Below, one piece after another: positions 1-6,373 of a stretch of 13,217 nucleotides of DNA. The position numbers and the translations under genes were made by a program. Positions within the stretch are counted from its first letter, which is position 1, and each line of letters opens with the position of its first letter. The stretch is from DASSJT01 sp035691065. GTDB lineage: Bacteria; Actinomycetota; Actinomycetes; Actinomycetales; Dermatophilaceae. The stretch lies in contig DASSJT010000188.1 of the NCBI GenBank assembly GCA_035691065.1, forward strand, positions 1-13,217, read 5' to 3'. The notes under the pieces are model-generated. The model saw only the letters and a list, made by a program, of their open reading frames with translations. It had not been told where the DNA came from and did not search any database.

Positions 1-1157
1 ACATTGGTCACGACGAGGTTCACCGACCGCTGCCGCGGAAACTGCCGGTACCAAACCCGCTGGCCGGCGATGAACCGGAAGATCCCGCTGCCCGCCTCAG
101 GACGCGCCTTGTGCTTGCGGGCGGCCGTCTCAGCAGCGACCAGCTCAAGCCGGCGCACCGGGTCCGGCTCGCCTAGCGGCAGCGGCACCATCATCCACCC
201 GGGCTTGTTGCCCTGCGCCGGGCCAGTCTCCTCCTGGTGTTCCGAGATGGTCACCATGGCGCGCTGTACCAACCCCTGGACGTGCTCGCCACGGCTGGCC
301 AGCAGCTGGCGCAGACCCCCGGCCACCGCGGCCAGCACCACGTCGTTGACCTTGGCGTCATGGACATGGGCGATCTGCTTGACCAGGTCCAACCGGCCGC
401 TCACGAGGGCCAGCAGGCGGTCATTGCCCACCGGGTGGTTGAGGCTGGTCTGTGGGGCCGGCTTCTCGGTGAGGACTTCCTGCCACGCCGGCAGCGCGAC
501 CCGCACCTGGCGCAGGGTCCTGCCCGGATGGGCAAGGCCCGACCATGCCCGACCGAGCTCGTGCTGGCGCCGGCGCAGGTTGTCGCGCAGCAGCTCGCCC
601 ACGGTTGGAATCGGTGTCGGCGTCCGCTGCGGTGCGACTGGGGTGGGCGCGTCCGGGGTCAGGTCCAGCAGCGCCCCGAAGGCGGCCAGTGCGGCGGCAC
701 CGTCGGCGAAGGCGTGGTGCATCCTCAGGCACGCGCCCACTCGTCCATCCGGCAGGCCGGGCAGCAGCCAGAGCTCCCACAGCGGCCGGGCCGGATCCAT
801 GCGTCGCCGCACGAGTTCCTGGCAGGCCTGCAGCAGCTGGGCCTGGTCGCCGGGAGCGGCCAGCGGGTGGACTCTGATGTGGTCGGCGATGTCGAAAGAC
901 GGGGCATCGACCCACAGGGGCCAGCCCAGTCCCCGCCGAGGTCGGTACAGCAGCTGCCGGAAGCGCGGAACCAGATCGAGTCTCGGCTCCAGGTGCTGGC
1001 GGACTGCTTCGATCCTGACCCGACCGTCATGGTCGAGCAGGCTGGTGCCGTCAAGGATGGCCAGACCGCCGATGTCGGTGGCCCAGCCATAGTCTTCCCA
1101 CAACAGCAGGAACAGGTCCGACGCGGTAAGCCGCTCCAGCGTTGGCGTCCCAGCCAT
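1..1157 (-). CDS. WS/DGAT acyltransferase (wax ester synthase / diacylglycerol acyltransferase), 3' end cut off
   Basis: About 385 residues are visible. The frame is open to the left edge and is cut near the family's conserved 'VTNVPGP' region (last visible residues NLVVTN), so roughly 80-90 C-terminal residues are probably missing from a usual length near 460. The decisive motif is HHAFADG at residues 147-153, the HHxxxDG active site of acyl-CoA:alcohol / acyl-CoA:diacylglycerol acyltransferases. The N-terminus (MAGTPTLERLTASDLFLLLW) also fits the family. The enzyme moves an acyl group from acyl-CoA to a long-chain alcohol or diacylglycerol, making storage wax ester or triacylglycerol. The ATG at 1157 is preceded by GGAGGA about nine bases upstream. 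A CoA-binding protein gene lies 121 bp upstream on the same strand, with a tandem repeat between them. The family call is firm; substrate preference cannot be told. Confidence 0.92.
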   Translation of the reverse strand, partial: MAGTPTLERLTASDLFLLLWEDYGWATDIGGLAILDGTSLLDHDGRVRIEAVRQHLEPRLDLVPRFRQLLYRPRRGLGWPLWVDAPSFDIADHIRVHPLAAPGDQAQLLQACQELVRRRMDPARPLWELWLLPGLPDGRVGACLRMHHAFADGAAALAAFGALLDLTPDAPTPVAPQRTPTPIPTVGELLRDNLRRRQHELGRAWSGLAHPGRTLRQVRVALPAWQEVLTEKPAPQTSLNHPVGNDRLLALVSGRLDLVKQIAHVHDAKVNDVVLAAVAGGLRQLLASRGEHVQGLVQRAMVTISEHQEETGPAQGNKPGWMMVPLPLGEPDPVRRLELVAAETAARKHKARPEAGSGIFRFIAGQRVWYRQFPRQRSVNLVVTN

Positions 1158-1208
1158 CAGCTCACGCTCCTCCGTGAGGTGCGCCCCAGTGTCGTCAGGT
1201 GCTCTCTG

Positions 1209-1290
1209 GTCACACCTGCTTAGTGGTACCGGGTTGGTGGTACCGCTTGGTGGTACCGGCTTGGCGGTACCGGCCTCGTCACACCTGCTT
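1209..1290. repeat. Short tandem repeat with four GGTACC palindromes, flanked by a 13-bp direct repeat
   Basis: GGTACC occurs at 1225-1230, 1239-1244, 1252-1257 and 1266-1271, so the spacings are 14, 13 and 14. Read on the minus strand, the unit is close to CCGGTACCACCAAG. The block is bracketed by two identical copies of GTCACACCTGCTT at 1209-1221 and 1278-1290. The right copy is the final codons and stop of the CoA-binding protein gene. The left copy repeats that gene tail 69 bp downstream. This looks like slippage or tandem duplication growing from the gene end. No function is evident. Confidence 0.85.
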
Positions 1291-1749
1291 GGGCACGTGT
1301 CCGGAGAAGACCAGCCGCATCACCTTGTGCCCGAAGTCCGCGGTGGGCTCGAACATCAGCGGACAGCCTCCGTCAATCACGGTGATGCCGTGTTGCCGCC
1401 CGTACTCAGTGGCGGCGCTCGAGACGCTGCCCGGGCCGGGGCCCCGATGCATCCACACCTGCGTGATGCCGACTTCGGCGCACTCACGCATGGTGCCCTC
1501 GGCGAGTTCGGGGCGGGTGGCGATCACCACCGCCTGAACCCCTCCGGGGATCGACTTCAGATCGTGGTAGCAGGGATCCCCTTCGACCTGGTCCGCGTTG
1601 GGGTTGACCGCGAAGACCTCGTAGCCCCGCTCGCGGAGGCGCTTGTAGACGACGTTGCTTCCGTGGTCCTTGGGCGCGCGTGACACCCCCGTGACGGCCA
1701 CTCGCTTGTTGGCCAGGAACGCCGACGCCGCCTCTTTGATGCTCTGCAT
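1279..1749 (-). CDS. CoA-binding domain protein (YccU / CoA_binding_2 type)
   Basis: A 156-residue protein made of a single Rossmann-like CoA-binding domain. The N-terminal strand and loop are VAVTGVSRAPKDHGSNV (residues 17-33), followed by a second strand and loop YEVFAVNPNADQVEG (43-57), the strand VQAVVIATRP (71-80) and the conserved C-terminal segment GCPLMFEP (128-135). Length is close to the usual 140 or so. These stand-alone domains bind CoA or acyl-CoA and have no settled enzymatic role. The ATG at 1749 has a purine-rich AGAAGGGGAT stretch upstream as ribosome-binding site. It lies between an ABM-domain gene (110 bp upstream) and a WS/DGAT gene (121 bp downstream), all on the minus strand. 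An acyl-CoA-linked role beside WS/DGAT is plausible but is an inference. Confidence 0.88.
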   Translation of the reverse strand: MQSIKEAASAFLANKRVAVTGVSRAPKDHGSNVVYKRLRERGYEVFAVNPNADQVEGDPCYHDLKSIPGGVQAVVIATRPELAEGTMRECAEVGITQVWMHRGPGPGSVSSAATEYGRQHGITVIDGGCPLMFEPTADFGHKVMRLVFSGHVPKQV

Positions 1750-1775
1750 GGCTCCATCCCCTTCTCAGTCTGGTC

Positions 1776-1781
1776 CTTATA
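1776..1781 (-). promoter_or_regulatory. Possible -10 element of the CoA-binding protein gene
   Basis: TATAAG on the minus strand, about 27 bases upstream of the ATG at 1749, in an otherwise GC-rich gap. It sits between two GGACC copies (GGACCCTGTATAAGGACC). No clear -35 hexamer is seen, so this is a weak call. Confidence 0.3.
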
Positions 1782-1859
1782 CAGGGTCCGCTCGGCTGAC
1801 CCACCTTCCGCCGGTCGCTCCGGTCATGGAGGATCCCCGCTCGCGCGCACAGACACGGC

Positions 1860-2234
1860 TCAGTGGGCGCTCACCGGCTCGAGCGCCTGGAGGAGGGTGA
1901 AGTAGGTGACGTCCACCCCGATCTTGTCCACCAGCTCCTGGAGCCGGGGTGACGGTTCGCCGTAGAAGACCATCTTGTGGTCATAGGCGGACTCGGCGAA
2001 CAAGGCGTCCCGTGCTTCGCGGACGTGGAAGGCATGCTCAACCAGGGCATCCGGGTCCACATAGGCTTCGCGGACCTCGCACTGAGTCCCGTCCTTGCTG
2101 AGGAACCAGTCGTAGGCAAGGGTGCCGGTGTCCTTCTCCCGCGCCTGGCGCATCATCTCCGCGGCTTGCCGCTTGAACTCCTCCAGCTTGCCCTCACGAA
2201 CCTTCAGCCGGGCACGCACTTCGAACTGGCTCAT
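1860..2234 (-). CDS. Antibiotic biosynthesis monooxygenase (ABM) domain protein
   Basis: A 124-residue protein matching the small ferredoxin-like ABM fold (dimeric alpha/beta barrel). Features are an N-terminal strand FEVRARLKVREGK (residues 4-16), a helix EEFKRQAAEMMRQAREKD (18-35), then GTLAYDWFLSKDG (37-49) and a second strand CEVREAYVDPDALVEH (52-67). Members include cofactor-free quinol monooxygenases and heme-degrading enzymes, and many have no known substrate. The C-terminal extension (about residues 95-124) is not diagnostic. The ATG at 2234 follows a strong purine-rich site (AGAGGAGAGAGAG). The gene lies upstream of the CoA-binding protein gene on the same strand. A 260-bp gap upstream holds repeats and a DosR-like palindrome. 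The family call is good; the reaction is unknown. Confidence 0.82.
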   Translation of the reverse strand: MSQFEVRARLKVREGKLEEFKRQAAEMMRQAREKDTGTLAYDWFLSKDGTQCEVREAYVDPDALVEHAFHVREARDALFAESAYDHKMVFYGEPSPRLQELVDKIGVDVTYFTLLQALEPVSAH

Positions 2235-2297
2235 CGCTCTCTCTCCTCTGGCCGTGGATGACCCTCCTCAGGCATCCAAAACGAACTCAGCCCCATC

Positions 2298-2336
2298 GCG
2301 TCGATGCAGCGCGTCGCTGCAGCGCGTCAATGCAGC
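2298..2336. repeat. Three tandem 13-bp repeats
   Basis: Copies are GCGTCGATGCAGC (2298-2310), GCGTCGCTGCAGC (2311-2323) and GCGTCAATGCAGC (2324-2336), each differing from its neighbours at one or two positions. They lie in the leader side of the ABM gene, 64-102 bp upstream of its start. The period resembles that of the GGTACC array further left, but the sequence is unrelated. Confidence 0.85.
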
Positions 2337-2352
2337 GACAGGGCACCAACTC

Positions 2353-2392
2353 CCCGGCAGCCGGGCCTGGGTTTCCCGGGCAGTCGGGCCTG
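2353..2392. repeat. Imperfect direct repeat of 17-18 bp
   Basis: CCCGGCAGCCGGGCCTG (2353-2369) is followed by CCCGGGCAGTCGGGCCTG (2375-2392), which differs by one inserted G and one C-to-T change. Each copy is itself hairpin-prone. It lies just beside the 13-bp tandem repeats, in the same gap between the hydroxylase gene and the ABM gene. Confidence 0.75.
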
Positions 2393-2430
2393 CGTTGGTT
2401 CTCTGGTAACGCCGATCAGCCCAATGGAAT

Positions 2431-2445
2431 AGGGCCAAAGGTCCT
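2431..2445. promoter_or_regulatory. Palindrome resembling a DosR/DevR (dormancy regulator) box
   Basis: AGGGCCAAAGGTCCT, an interrupted palindrome around AAA. Its core GGGCCAAAGGTCCT matches 10 of 14 positions of the mycobacterial DosR core GGGACTWWAGTCCC, quoted from memory. Its centre is about 204 bp upstream of the ABM gene start, and no other gene start is close, so the ABM gene is the likely target. Known DosR targets include triacylglycerol synthases of the WS/DGAT family, which suits the gene group downstream. No cognate regulator is in the window, and such a short site can occur by chance. Confidence 0.35.
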
Positions 2446-2466
2446 ATCCGAGCGGGACCATGCATC

Positions 2467-2478
2467 CCCGTGAACGGG
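2467..2478 (-). terminator. Weak hairpin downstream of the FAD hydroxylase gene
   Basis: CCCG-TTCA-CGGG on the minus strand, beginning 17 bp after the hydroxylase stop. The stem is only four pairs and no T-run follows, so it may not terminate transcription. Confidence 0.2.
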
Positions 2479-2494
2479 CCGCACCGATGGCGGG

Positions 2495-4051
2495 TCAGCC
2501 GACTGCGTCGCGGCTCGTGGCGTGACCGGCAGCAGTCCGCAGGGCCGACGCGAGCAGGTGTGGTGTCTCAGGTGGCGTGCTGCTTCGCCAGGCCACGTAA
2601 CCGTCAGGACGAACCAGAACGACACCGCCTGACCCCACCCCGTAGACGCTGTGCCAGTCAGCGGCATCCACCGCGTGGGCCGAGAGGGGAACGCCCGTGG
2701 TTCCGGCTAGGTCCGCGGCGCGATCGAGTCCTGGTCTGCCAGCGGTGTCGGTGAGGGCCACGAAGGCACTGCCGAAGAGGTCCAGGGTCGAGGTTGTCGA
2801 GTCCAGCCAGAGGTGGGGGGCACGATGTCCCGGTCTTCCCATCGGTGTGTACTCACCGACCGGGTCCCGACGCGTTGGCGCCGGGGTGCCGTCATCGATG
2901 ATCGCAGCGGACTCGAGGCTGTGACCCAGCACCAGGCCGTCGATCGGGTTCGGGGGGCGTGCTGGGCCGAGGCTTGCGTCAGCACAGGCGACCGCATGCG
3001 GGCGCCGCTCCGGTTCATAGCTGTCCAGCAGTTGTGGGTCCGCCCACCCCGCGATCACACCTGCCAGCTTCCAGACCAGGTTGTGTGCGTCGGCAACCCC
3101 ACAGTTCATGCCCAGGCCGCCCTCAGGAGTGGTGAGATGTGCGGCATCCCCGGCCAGAATCACCCGCCCGGCCCGGTAGCGGTCGGATACGAGGGCGGTG
3201 GGGTCCCAGAACCGGTGGCCGAGGTACGTCACCTCCACGCCGTCGTCACCGAGGCCACTGCGGACCAGCTCCAGGCAACGTCGCTCCGTCATCGACTCCC
3301 TCGGCTCGGTCTCCGGGTCGTGGGGCACGGACATGAGCCAGCGTTCTTTGTTGTCGACGGCGATGAAGAGGGACCCCGCTGGCGGCCCGCTCGCCCGCGA
3401 CGTGCTGCTTCTGAGCCAGTAGACGGCGCTCTGACGCTCCGCCATCCTCGCTCCGAGGTCGGCACTCACGAGGATGCTGAGCCGGTGCCCCAGGACGCCC
3501 GGACCACTCCTGCCGATGCCCAGCGCATCACGGGTGCGGCCCTGCGCCCCGTCCGCGGCGACCATGTAGGAGGCGCGAACCGACACGCGCTCCCCCGCCA
3601 TGACGACGCTGGCCGTCACGCCGTTGTCGTCCTGGGTGAAGCCGACGAGCTCGGCCGAGAAACGTACGTCGGCGTCGGCCACAGCCCGTTCCCGGAGGAC
3701 CGGCTCCAAATGCTCCTGCGAGCAGATCAGCTCGCGGGTAGGGCTGGTGGGCTTGACTTCGTCGAACGGCAGGCTCCGGCGCTCGTAGTCATCGCCGAGC
3801 AGGGTGTCGCCCTCGAAGCTGAACAGGCTGTCCGCCGCAGGCAGCGACACCTTGCCGACAGCCTCTTCCAGACCCCACTGCCGGAGGATCTCCACCGTCC
3901 GGGTGGTCACCCGGCGGCCCTTGGGGAAGTCCAAGGTTGAGGCGTGCTTCTCGACCACAAGACAGTCGACACCGAAGTGGCGCAGACCCACCGCCGTCAG
4001 CAGGCCCACGGGCCCCCCACCCACGACCAGCACCGGCACCTCGACCGACAT
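2495..4051 (-). CDS. FAD-dependent aromatic ring hydroxylase (PheA/TfdB-type flavoprotein monooxygenase)
   Basis: A 518-residue class A flavoprotein monooxygenase. It shows the FAD dinucleotide-binding motif GGGPVG (residues 11-16, GxGxxG), the DG motif in VAADGAQGRTRD (164-175) and the GD motif in GRVILAGDAAHLTTPEGGLG (295-314) followed by MNCGVADAHNLVWKLA. A C-terminal thioredoxin-like domain ends with VYGVGSGGVVLVRPDGYVAW (469-488), typical of phenol hydroxylase relatives. Such enzymes use NAD(P)H and O2 to hydroxylate phenols or polyketide-type aromatics; the substrate cannot be read from sequence. I chose the ATG at 4051 because it sits directly before the first beta strand. An in-frame GTG two codons earlier (4057) is also possible. 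Upstream coding-like sequence to 4222 lacks family similarity. The gene diverges from the DUF3788-like gene and has no pathway partners nearby. Confidence 0.9.
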   Translation of the reverse strand: MSVEVPVLVVGGGPVGLLTAVGLRHFGVDCLVVEKHASTLDFPKGRRVTTRTVEILRQWGLEEAVGKVSLPAADSLFSFEGDTLLGDDYERRSLPFDEVKPTSPTRELICSQEHLEPVLRERAVADADVRFSAELVGFTQDDNGVTASVVMAGERVSVRASYMVAADGAQGRTRDALGIGRSGPGVLGHRLSILVSADLGARMAERQSAVYWLRSSTSRASGPPAGSLFIAVDNKERWLMSVPHDPETEPRESMTERRCLELVRSGLGDDGVEVTYLGHRFWDPTALVSDRYRAGRVILAGDAAHLTTPEGGLGMNCGVADAHNLVWKLAGVIAGWADPQLLDSYEPERRPHAVACADASLGPARPPNPIDGLVLGHSLESAAIIDDGTPAPTRRDPVGEYTPMGRPGHRAPHLWLDSTTSTLDLFGSAFVALTDTAGRPGLDRAADLAGTTGVPLSAHAVDAADWHSVYGVGSGGVVLVRPDGYVAWRSSTPPETPHLLASALRTAAGHATSRDAVG

Positions 4052-4063
4052 GGTCACCGGGTC

Positions 4064-4069
4064 AACGTA
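4064..4069 (-). promoter_or_regulatory. Candidate -10 element, hydroxylase gene
   Basis: TACGTT on the minus strand fits the actinobacterial TANNNT -10. It lies six bases before an in-frame GTG (4057) and twelve before the ATG (4051). There is no good Shine-Dalgarno sequence, so a very short or absent leader is possible. No convincing -35 was seen. Confidence 0.3.
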
Positions 4070-4325
4070 GCACCGGCACCATCCCCCTGATATGGCCCCG
4101 GCATGGGAGAACGCCCGAATGTGCCGCTGCCTGCCCCTCAAGGGAAGGCGCTGGAGGATGACCGGCGTTTGCGGCTGTACTACCGGCCGTCGTACTCGTC
4201 GTCGGTCACCAGGTCGCCCCACTCGGACTCGGATCAGGTGGCACAGATCCGTCGTACGTCAACTGGCACATCTCACAAGTCCAGATGTCCGTAGACCGGC
4301 CGTCAGCCAGCACGGGAGTCCCGAC

Positions 4326-4331
4326 TAGTCT
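4326..4331 (+). promoter_or_regulatory. Candidate -10 element, DUF3788-like gene (possible leaderless start)
   Basis: TAGTCT fits TANNNT and ends six bases before the GTG start at 4338. That would put transcription start at or next to the start codon. No Shine-Dalgarno sequence precedes the GTG, which fits a leaderless mRNA. Confidence 0.35.
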
Positions 4332-4337
4332 CGGACC

Positions 4338-4766
4338 GTGCCAGCGCACCGCGTCCCGGTTCTGACGAATCCCGACGTCGCGCCTGATGAGGTGCAGATA
4401 CGCACCGCCCTCGGCGACGCGTTCGATGCCTGGCAGGGGCTCGAATCCGCTCTGACGGACCCACCATTCGGCCTTGCCCTGTCCTGGCACTACTTCCGCG
4501 ACGGCGGGTGGCTTCGCAAGGCGCTCCGGGGTAAGAGGAACCTTGCCTGGCTCGCGGTATGGAAGGACTACGCCACAGTCACGTTCTACTTCGCTTCCAG
4601 GCAGCGTAAGGATCTGGTTGCACTGCCGATTCCGGACGCCCTTCGAATGCAGGCAGCCGAGGCCGAGATGACCGGGAGGATGTTGCCGCTCGTCATCGAG
4701 ATCCGGTCGCGGGCAGACGTTGATGCCGCTCTCGAAGTGCTGCGCTTCAAGCTCGGTGCCAGGTAG
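4338..4766 (+). CDS. DUF3788-like protein
   Basis: A 142-residue soluble protein with the pattern I associate with DUF3788. It has an N-terminal LTNPDVAPDEVQIRTALGDA (residues 9-28), a central aromatic stretch LSWHYFRDGGWLRKALRGKR (48-67), a strand NLAWLAVWKDYATVTFYFAS (68-87) and a C-terminal strand LPLVIEIRSRADVDA (115-129). The function of the family is unknown. The GTG start is used because the N-terminal block aligns from there; a later in-frame GTG (4392) would remove part of it. There is no signal peptide and no membrane segment. It stands alone between the divergent hydroxylase gene and a decayed integrase, so it is probably accessory cargo. A long minus-strand frame opposite it is judged a shadow. 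The family match is from memory of its pattern. Confidence 0.72.
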   Translation: MPAHRVPVLTNPDVAPDEVQIRTALGDAFDAWQGLESALTDPPFGLALSWHYFRDGGWLRKALRGKRNLAWLAVWKDYATVTFYFASRQRKDLVALPIPDALRMQAAEAEMTGRMLPLVIEIRSRADVDAALEVLRFKLGAR

Positions 4767-4836
4767 GCCGCGTGCTTCATCCCGGTGCACGGAGCATTGA
4801 CCGATCTCTGGACGCCGCCCGCTGGTGCAGTCGCAG

Positions 4837-5030
4837 GTGGGCATGCTCCCTTGCTTGGCCAGGGGCGTCGACGACCCGGTGACGGTCAGGCCTGGCTCGG
4901 CCAGGCGCCGATCGCCACGACCAACATGTGCTTACGCCACCTCGGCTCGCCCACCGACCGGGCCGTATTGGACCTGTCTGACCGCCTCGGAGTGCGCCGG
5001 GGGTGCGCCGGAGGGGAGGAGCGGGGAATG
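4837..5030 (+). pseudogene. Decayed C-terminus of a tyrosine recombinase (integrase)
   Basis: The plus strand reads LARGVDDPVTV, then after a one-base frameshift QAWLGQAPIATTNMCLRHLG and SPTDRAVLDLSDRLG. This parallels the integrase C-terminus pattern 'L(A/D)xGV..VTVQAWLGHASIATTNxYLHHLG..ADRAxLDxLN'. Restoring one C at about 4889 (GTC-CAG) rejoins VTV to QAWLG. The box II His (LGH) position is Gln, and the nucleophile Tyr position (N-x-Y) is Cys (TGC for TAC). The upstream catalytic Arg regions are absent or unrecognisable. The scar ends about 60 bp from the 3' end of tRNA-Ala, the classic site for such integrases. Boundaries are approximate. The pattern is recalled, not searched. Confidence 0.6.
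4890..4906. other. Perfect 7-bp inverted repeat inside the integrase remnant
   Basis: GCCTGGC-TCG-GCCAGGC. It has no following T-run. It coincides with the codons for AWLGQ and with the frameshift point, so it may have favoured the one-base loss rather than act as a terminator. Confidence 0.4.
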
Positions 5031-5040
5031 ACAAGGACGA

Positions 5041-5083
5041 AACCCCGCCCGACATCGCGCATACACGCTGGTCAGACGGGGTT
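5041..5083 (-). terminator. Terminator-like hairpin downstream of tRNA-Ala
   Basis: On the minus strand AACCCCGTCTGAC (5083-5071) pairs over all 13 positions, with two G-U pairs, with GTCGGGCGGGGTT (5053-5041). The 17-nt loop is followed by TTTCGTCCTTGTC, a weak T-rich tail. It starts about ten bases beyond the tRNA 3' end, as expected for tRNA transcript termination or processing. Confidence 0.6.
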
Positions 5084-5090
5084 CCCCGGG

Positions 5091-5165
<75 letters not shown>

Positions 5166-5179
5166 GAAGTGCGGACGAA

Positions 5180-5185
5180 ACTGTA
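5180..5185 (-). promoter_or_regulatory. Candidate -10 element of tRNA-Ala
   Basis: TACAGT on the minus strand (TANNNT), 14 bases before the mature tRNA 5' end, which would leave a leader of about seven bases. No strong -35 is visible in the G-rich upstream stretch. Confidence 0.35.
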
Positions 5186-5264
5186 ACACCGACCCCGCCC
5201 GCCGCGGAAAACGGGCGCGCGGCTTCACTTCTCACGCCTCGCCAGACTCAGCGCGCCCCGTGGG

Positions 5265-6344
5265 TCAGATGCCGGCCACCCGCCGCTCCGGCCCCATGCG
5301 GTATGCCGGGTGGCCGGCTTCCGGCGCGAACGCCGCCTCGGGGGTGACCGCCGCCGGCTCCGGATCGGGTCTCAGTGCGCGCGACTTCATGGTGTAGGTC
5401 GGACGTGGAACCGGCACCGGGTCCCAGGTCAGCGGGATGTCGTCCTCGTCGACCAGGGCGTAGCGAACTGGCGCCGGCTGTGGTGGTGGCGGCGGGGGCG
5501 GGCTCAGCGGGTCGGACGTGGCCTCGATGTCGAACAGCTCCTCCCGTGCGACGACCGACGGGACGGGCTCTGTCTCCGGCTCGTCGTCCACCTCGTCGAT
5601 CCGCTGGTACTCGATGCGCTGTGGCTCGACCGGCGCATAGGACACAGGCTCTCGTCGCCGAGAAGGCCCACGGGAACCCACCGCCTGTGGTTGACGACGC
5701 GCGGACCCGGCCGACGGCCGTCGTGGCGCAGGGCGCTGCGAGCCGGAGCCTCGGCCATGGTGGACTCGACGATCGGACCAGGAGGCGGCGGGGGCGGGCC
5801 GCACGGAGGCGGCCCGCACGGAGGCGGCTCGCACGGAGGCGGCTGAGTCCGCCCGCACCCCCACCCGCAGCCACACGAAGGCGACGAGCATGAGGCCGCC
5901 GGGAATCGCCACCGACCAGAGCGGCACGAACGCGAGAGCGGCCAGCGCCGAGACCGCCGTCATGGCGACCAGCATGCCGAGGAACACCAGCCCCCGGACC
6001 CGTCGGCCCGCCCCCACGATGCGGCGGAAGACCCCCGGGCGGGAGCGCTCGCGATCGGCGGCACCACGCGAGGGCTCGCCATCGGAACCGCCGCGCGAAG
6101 CGGCGGCTGCAGGCCGAGCCGGGCTCACGGCATACGACCTGGGCTCGGAGCCGACCAGAGCGGACGGTGCCGCGCGGGCGCCCTCAGCGGCGGGGCTGCG
6201 CAGCTCCAGGAGCCGCATCGACTCGGAGAAGCGGTCGACCGCGCGGACGGTCGCGAGGTGCTCGCGGCGGCGGACCCAGTACTGGATGAAATAGGCAGCC
6301 CAGATCGCAATGATGACAAGGAAGATCAGACTGCTGGCCTGCAC
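5265..6344 (-). CDS. sepX: SepX/GlpR-type divisome membrane protein (receptor for the gephyrin-like protein Glp)
   Basis: A 359-residue protein with an N-terminal membrane helix (about residues 5-22, SLIFLVIIAIWAAYF) followed by WVRRRE. After a basic linker come a pair of helices (about 118-141 and 144-162). The tail is long and low-complexity: three AASVR repeats (168-182), an acidic stretch, seven prolines (282-288) and the C-terminal motif TWDPVPVPRPTY (306-317), which I recognise from actinobacterial SepX/GlpR. In Streptomyces SepX is a conserved membrane protein needed for septation; in Corynebacterium GlpR anchors Glp to FtsZ-linked assemblies. The link to glp four genes upstream supports the call. 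GTG at 6344 is preferred to GTG at 6350 because it matches the usual N-terminus and lies seven bases after TAACGT. It is not the glycerol repressor also called GlpR. Confidence 0.85.
   Translation of the reverse strand: MQASSLIFLVIIAIWAAYFIQYWVRRREHLATVRAVDRFSESMRLLELRSPAAEGARAAPSALVGSEPRSYAVSPARPAAAASRGGSDGEPSRGAADRERSRPGVFRRIVGAGRRVRGLVFLGMLVAMTAVSALAALAFVPLWSVAIPGGLMLVAFVWLRVGVRADSAASVRAASVRAASVRPAPAASWSDRRVHHGRGSGSQRPAPRRPSAGSARRQPQAVGSRGPSRRREPVSYAPVEPQRIEYQRIDEVDDEPETEPVPSVVAREELFDIEATSDPLSPPPPPPPQPAPVRYALVDEDDIPLTWDPVPVPRPTYTMKSRALRPDPEPAAVTPEAAFAPEAGHPAYRMGPERRVAGI
5801..5845. repeat. Three 15-bp in-frame tandem repeats within sepX
   Basis: GCACGGAGGCGGCCC (5801-5815), GCACGGAGGCGGCTC (5816-5830) and GCACGGAGGCGGCTG (5831-5845) encode the pentapeptide AASVR three times on the minus strand, just after the third membrane helix. 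Copies differ only near the end, suggesting recent expansion in a disordered linker. Confidence 0.9.
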
Positions 6345-6351
6345 GCACACG

Positions 6352-6357
6352 ACGTTA
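6352..6357 (-). promoter_or_regulatory. Candidate -10 element of sepX (possible leaderless start)
   Basis: TAACGT on the minus strand (TANNNT) ends seven bases before the GTG at 6344, which would start the transcript at or beside the start codon. It lies in the 29-bp gap after the acetyltransferase stop, so sepX may have its own promoter as well as read-through. Confidence 0.35.
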
Positions 6358-6373
6358 GGTCGCTACCGGCGGA

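Noticed and set aside
4..1223. Long plus-strand frames across the WS/DGAT gene
   Set aside because: They are antisense shadows of a gene with a clear HHxxxDG motif and a good ribosome-binding site on the minus strand.
2231..2296. 21-codon minus-strand frame whose TGA overlaps the ABM start codon
   Set aside because: Spacing would suit translational coupling, but there is no ribosome-binding site and its start lies at the edge of the tandem repeats; probably chance.
4052..4222. 57-residue N-terminal extension of the FAD hydroxylase
   Set aside because: It is Arg-rich without family similarity; the FAD-binding strand begins right after the ATG at 4051.
4103..4294. 63-codon plus-strand frame in the gap between hydroxylase and DUF3788-like genes
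   Set aside because: No recognisable domain, no ribosome-binding site, and it overlaps the likely promoter region.
4206..4844. Minus-strand open frame of 212 codons opposite the DUF3788-like gene
   Set aside because: Its product resembles no family and has shadow-like composition, while the plus-strand frame has a domain-like pattern and a promoter-like element.
5194..5221. Hairpin CGCCCG/CGGGCG between sepX and tRNA-Ala as a sepX terminator
   Set aside because: Six-pair stem with a ten-base loop and no T-run on either strand; expected by chance in GC-rich DNA.
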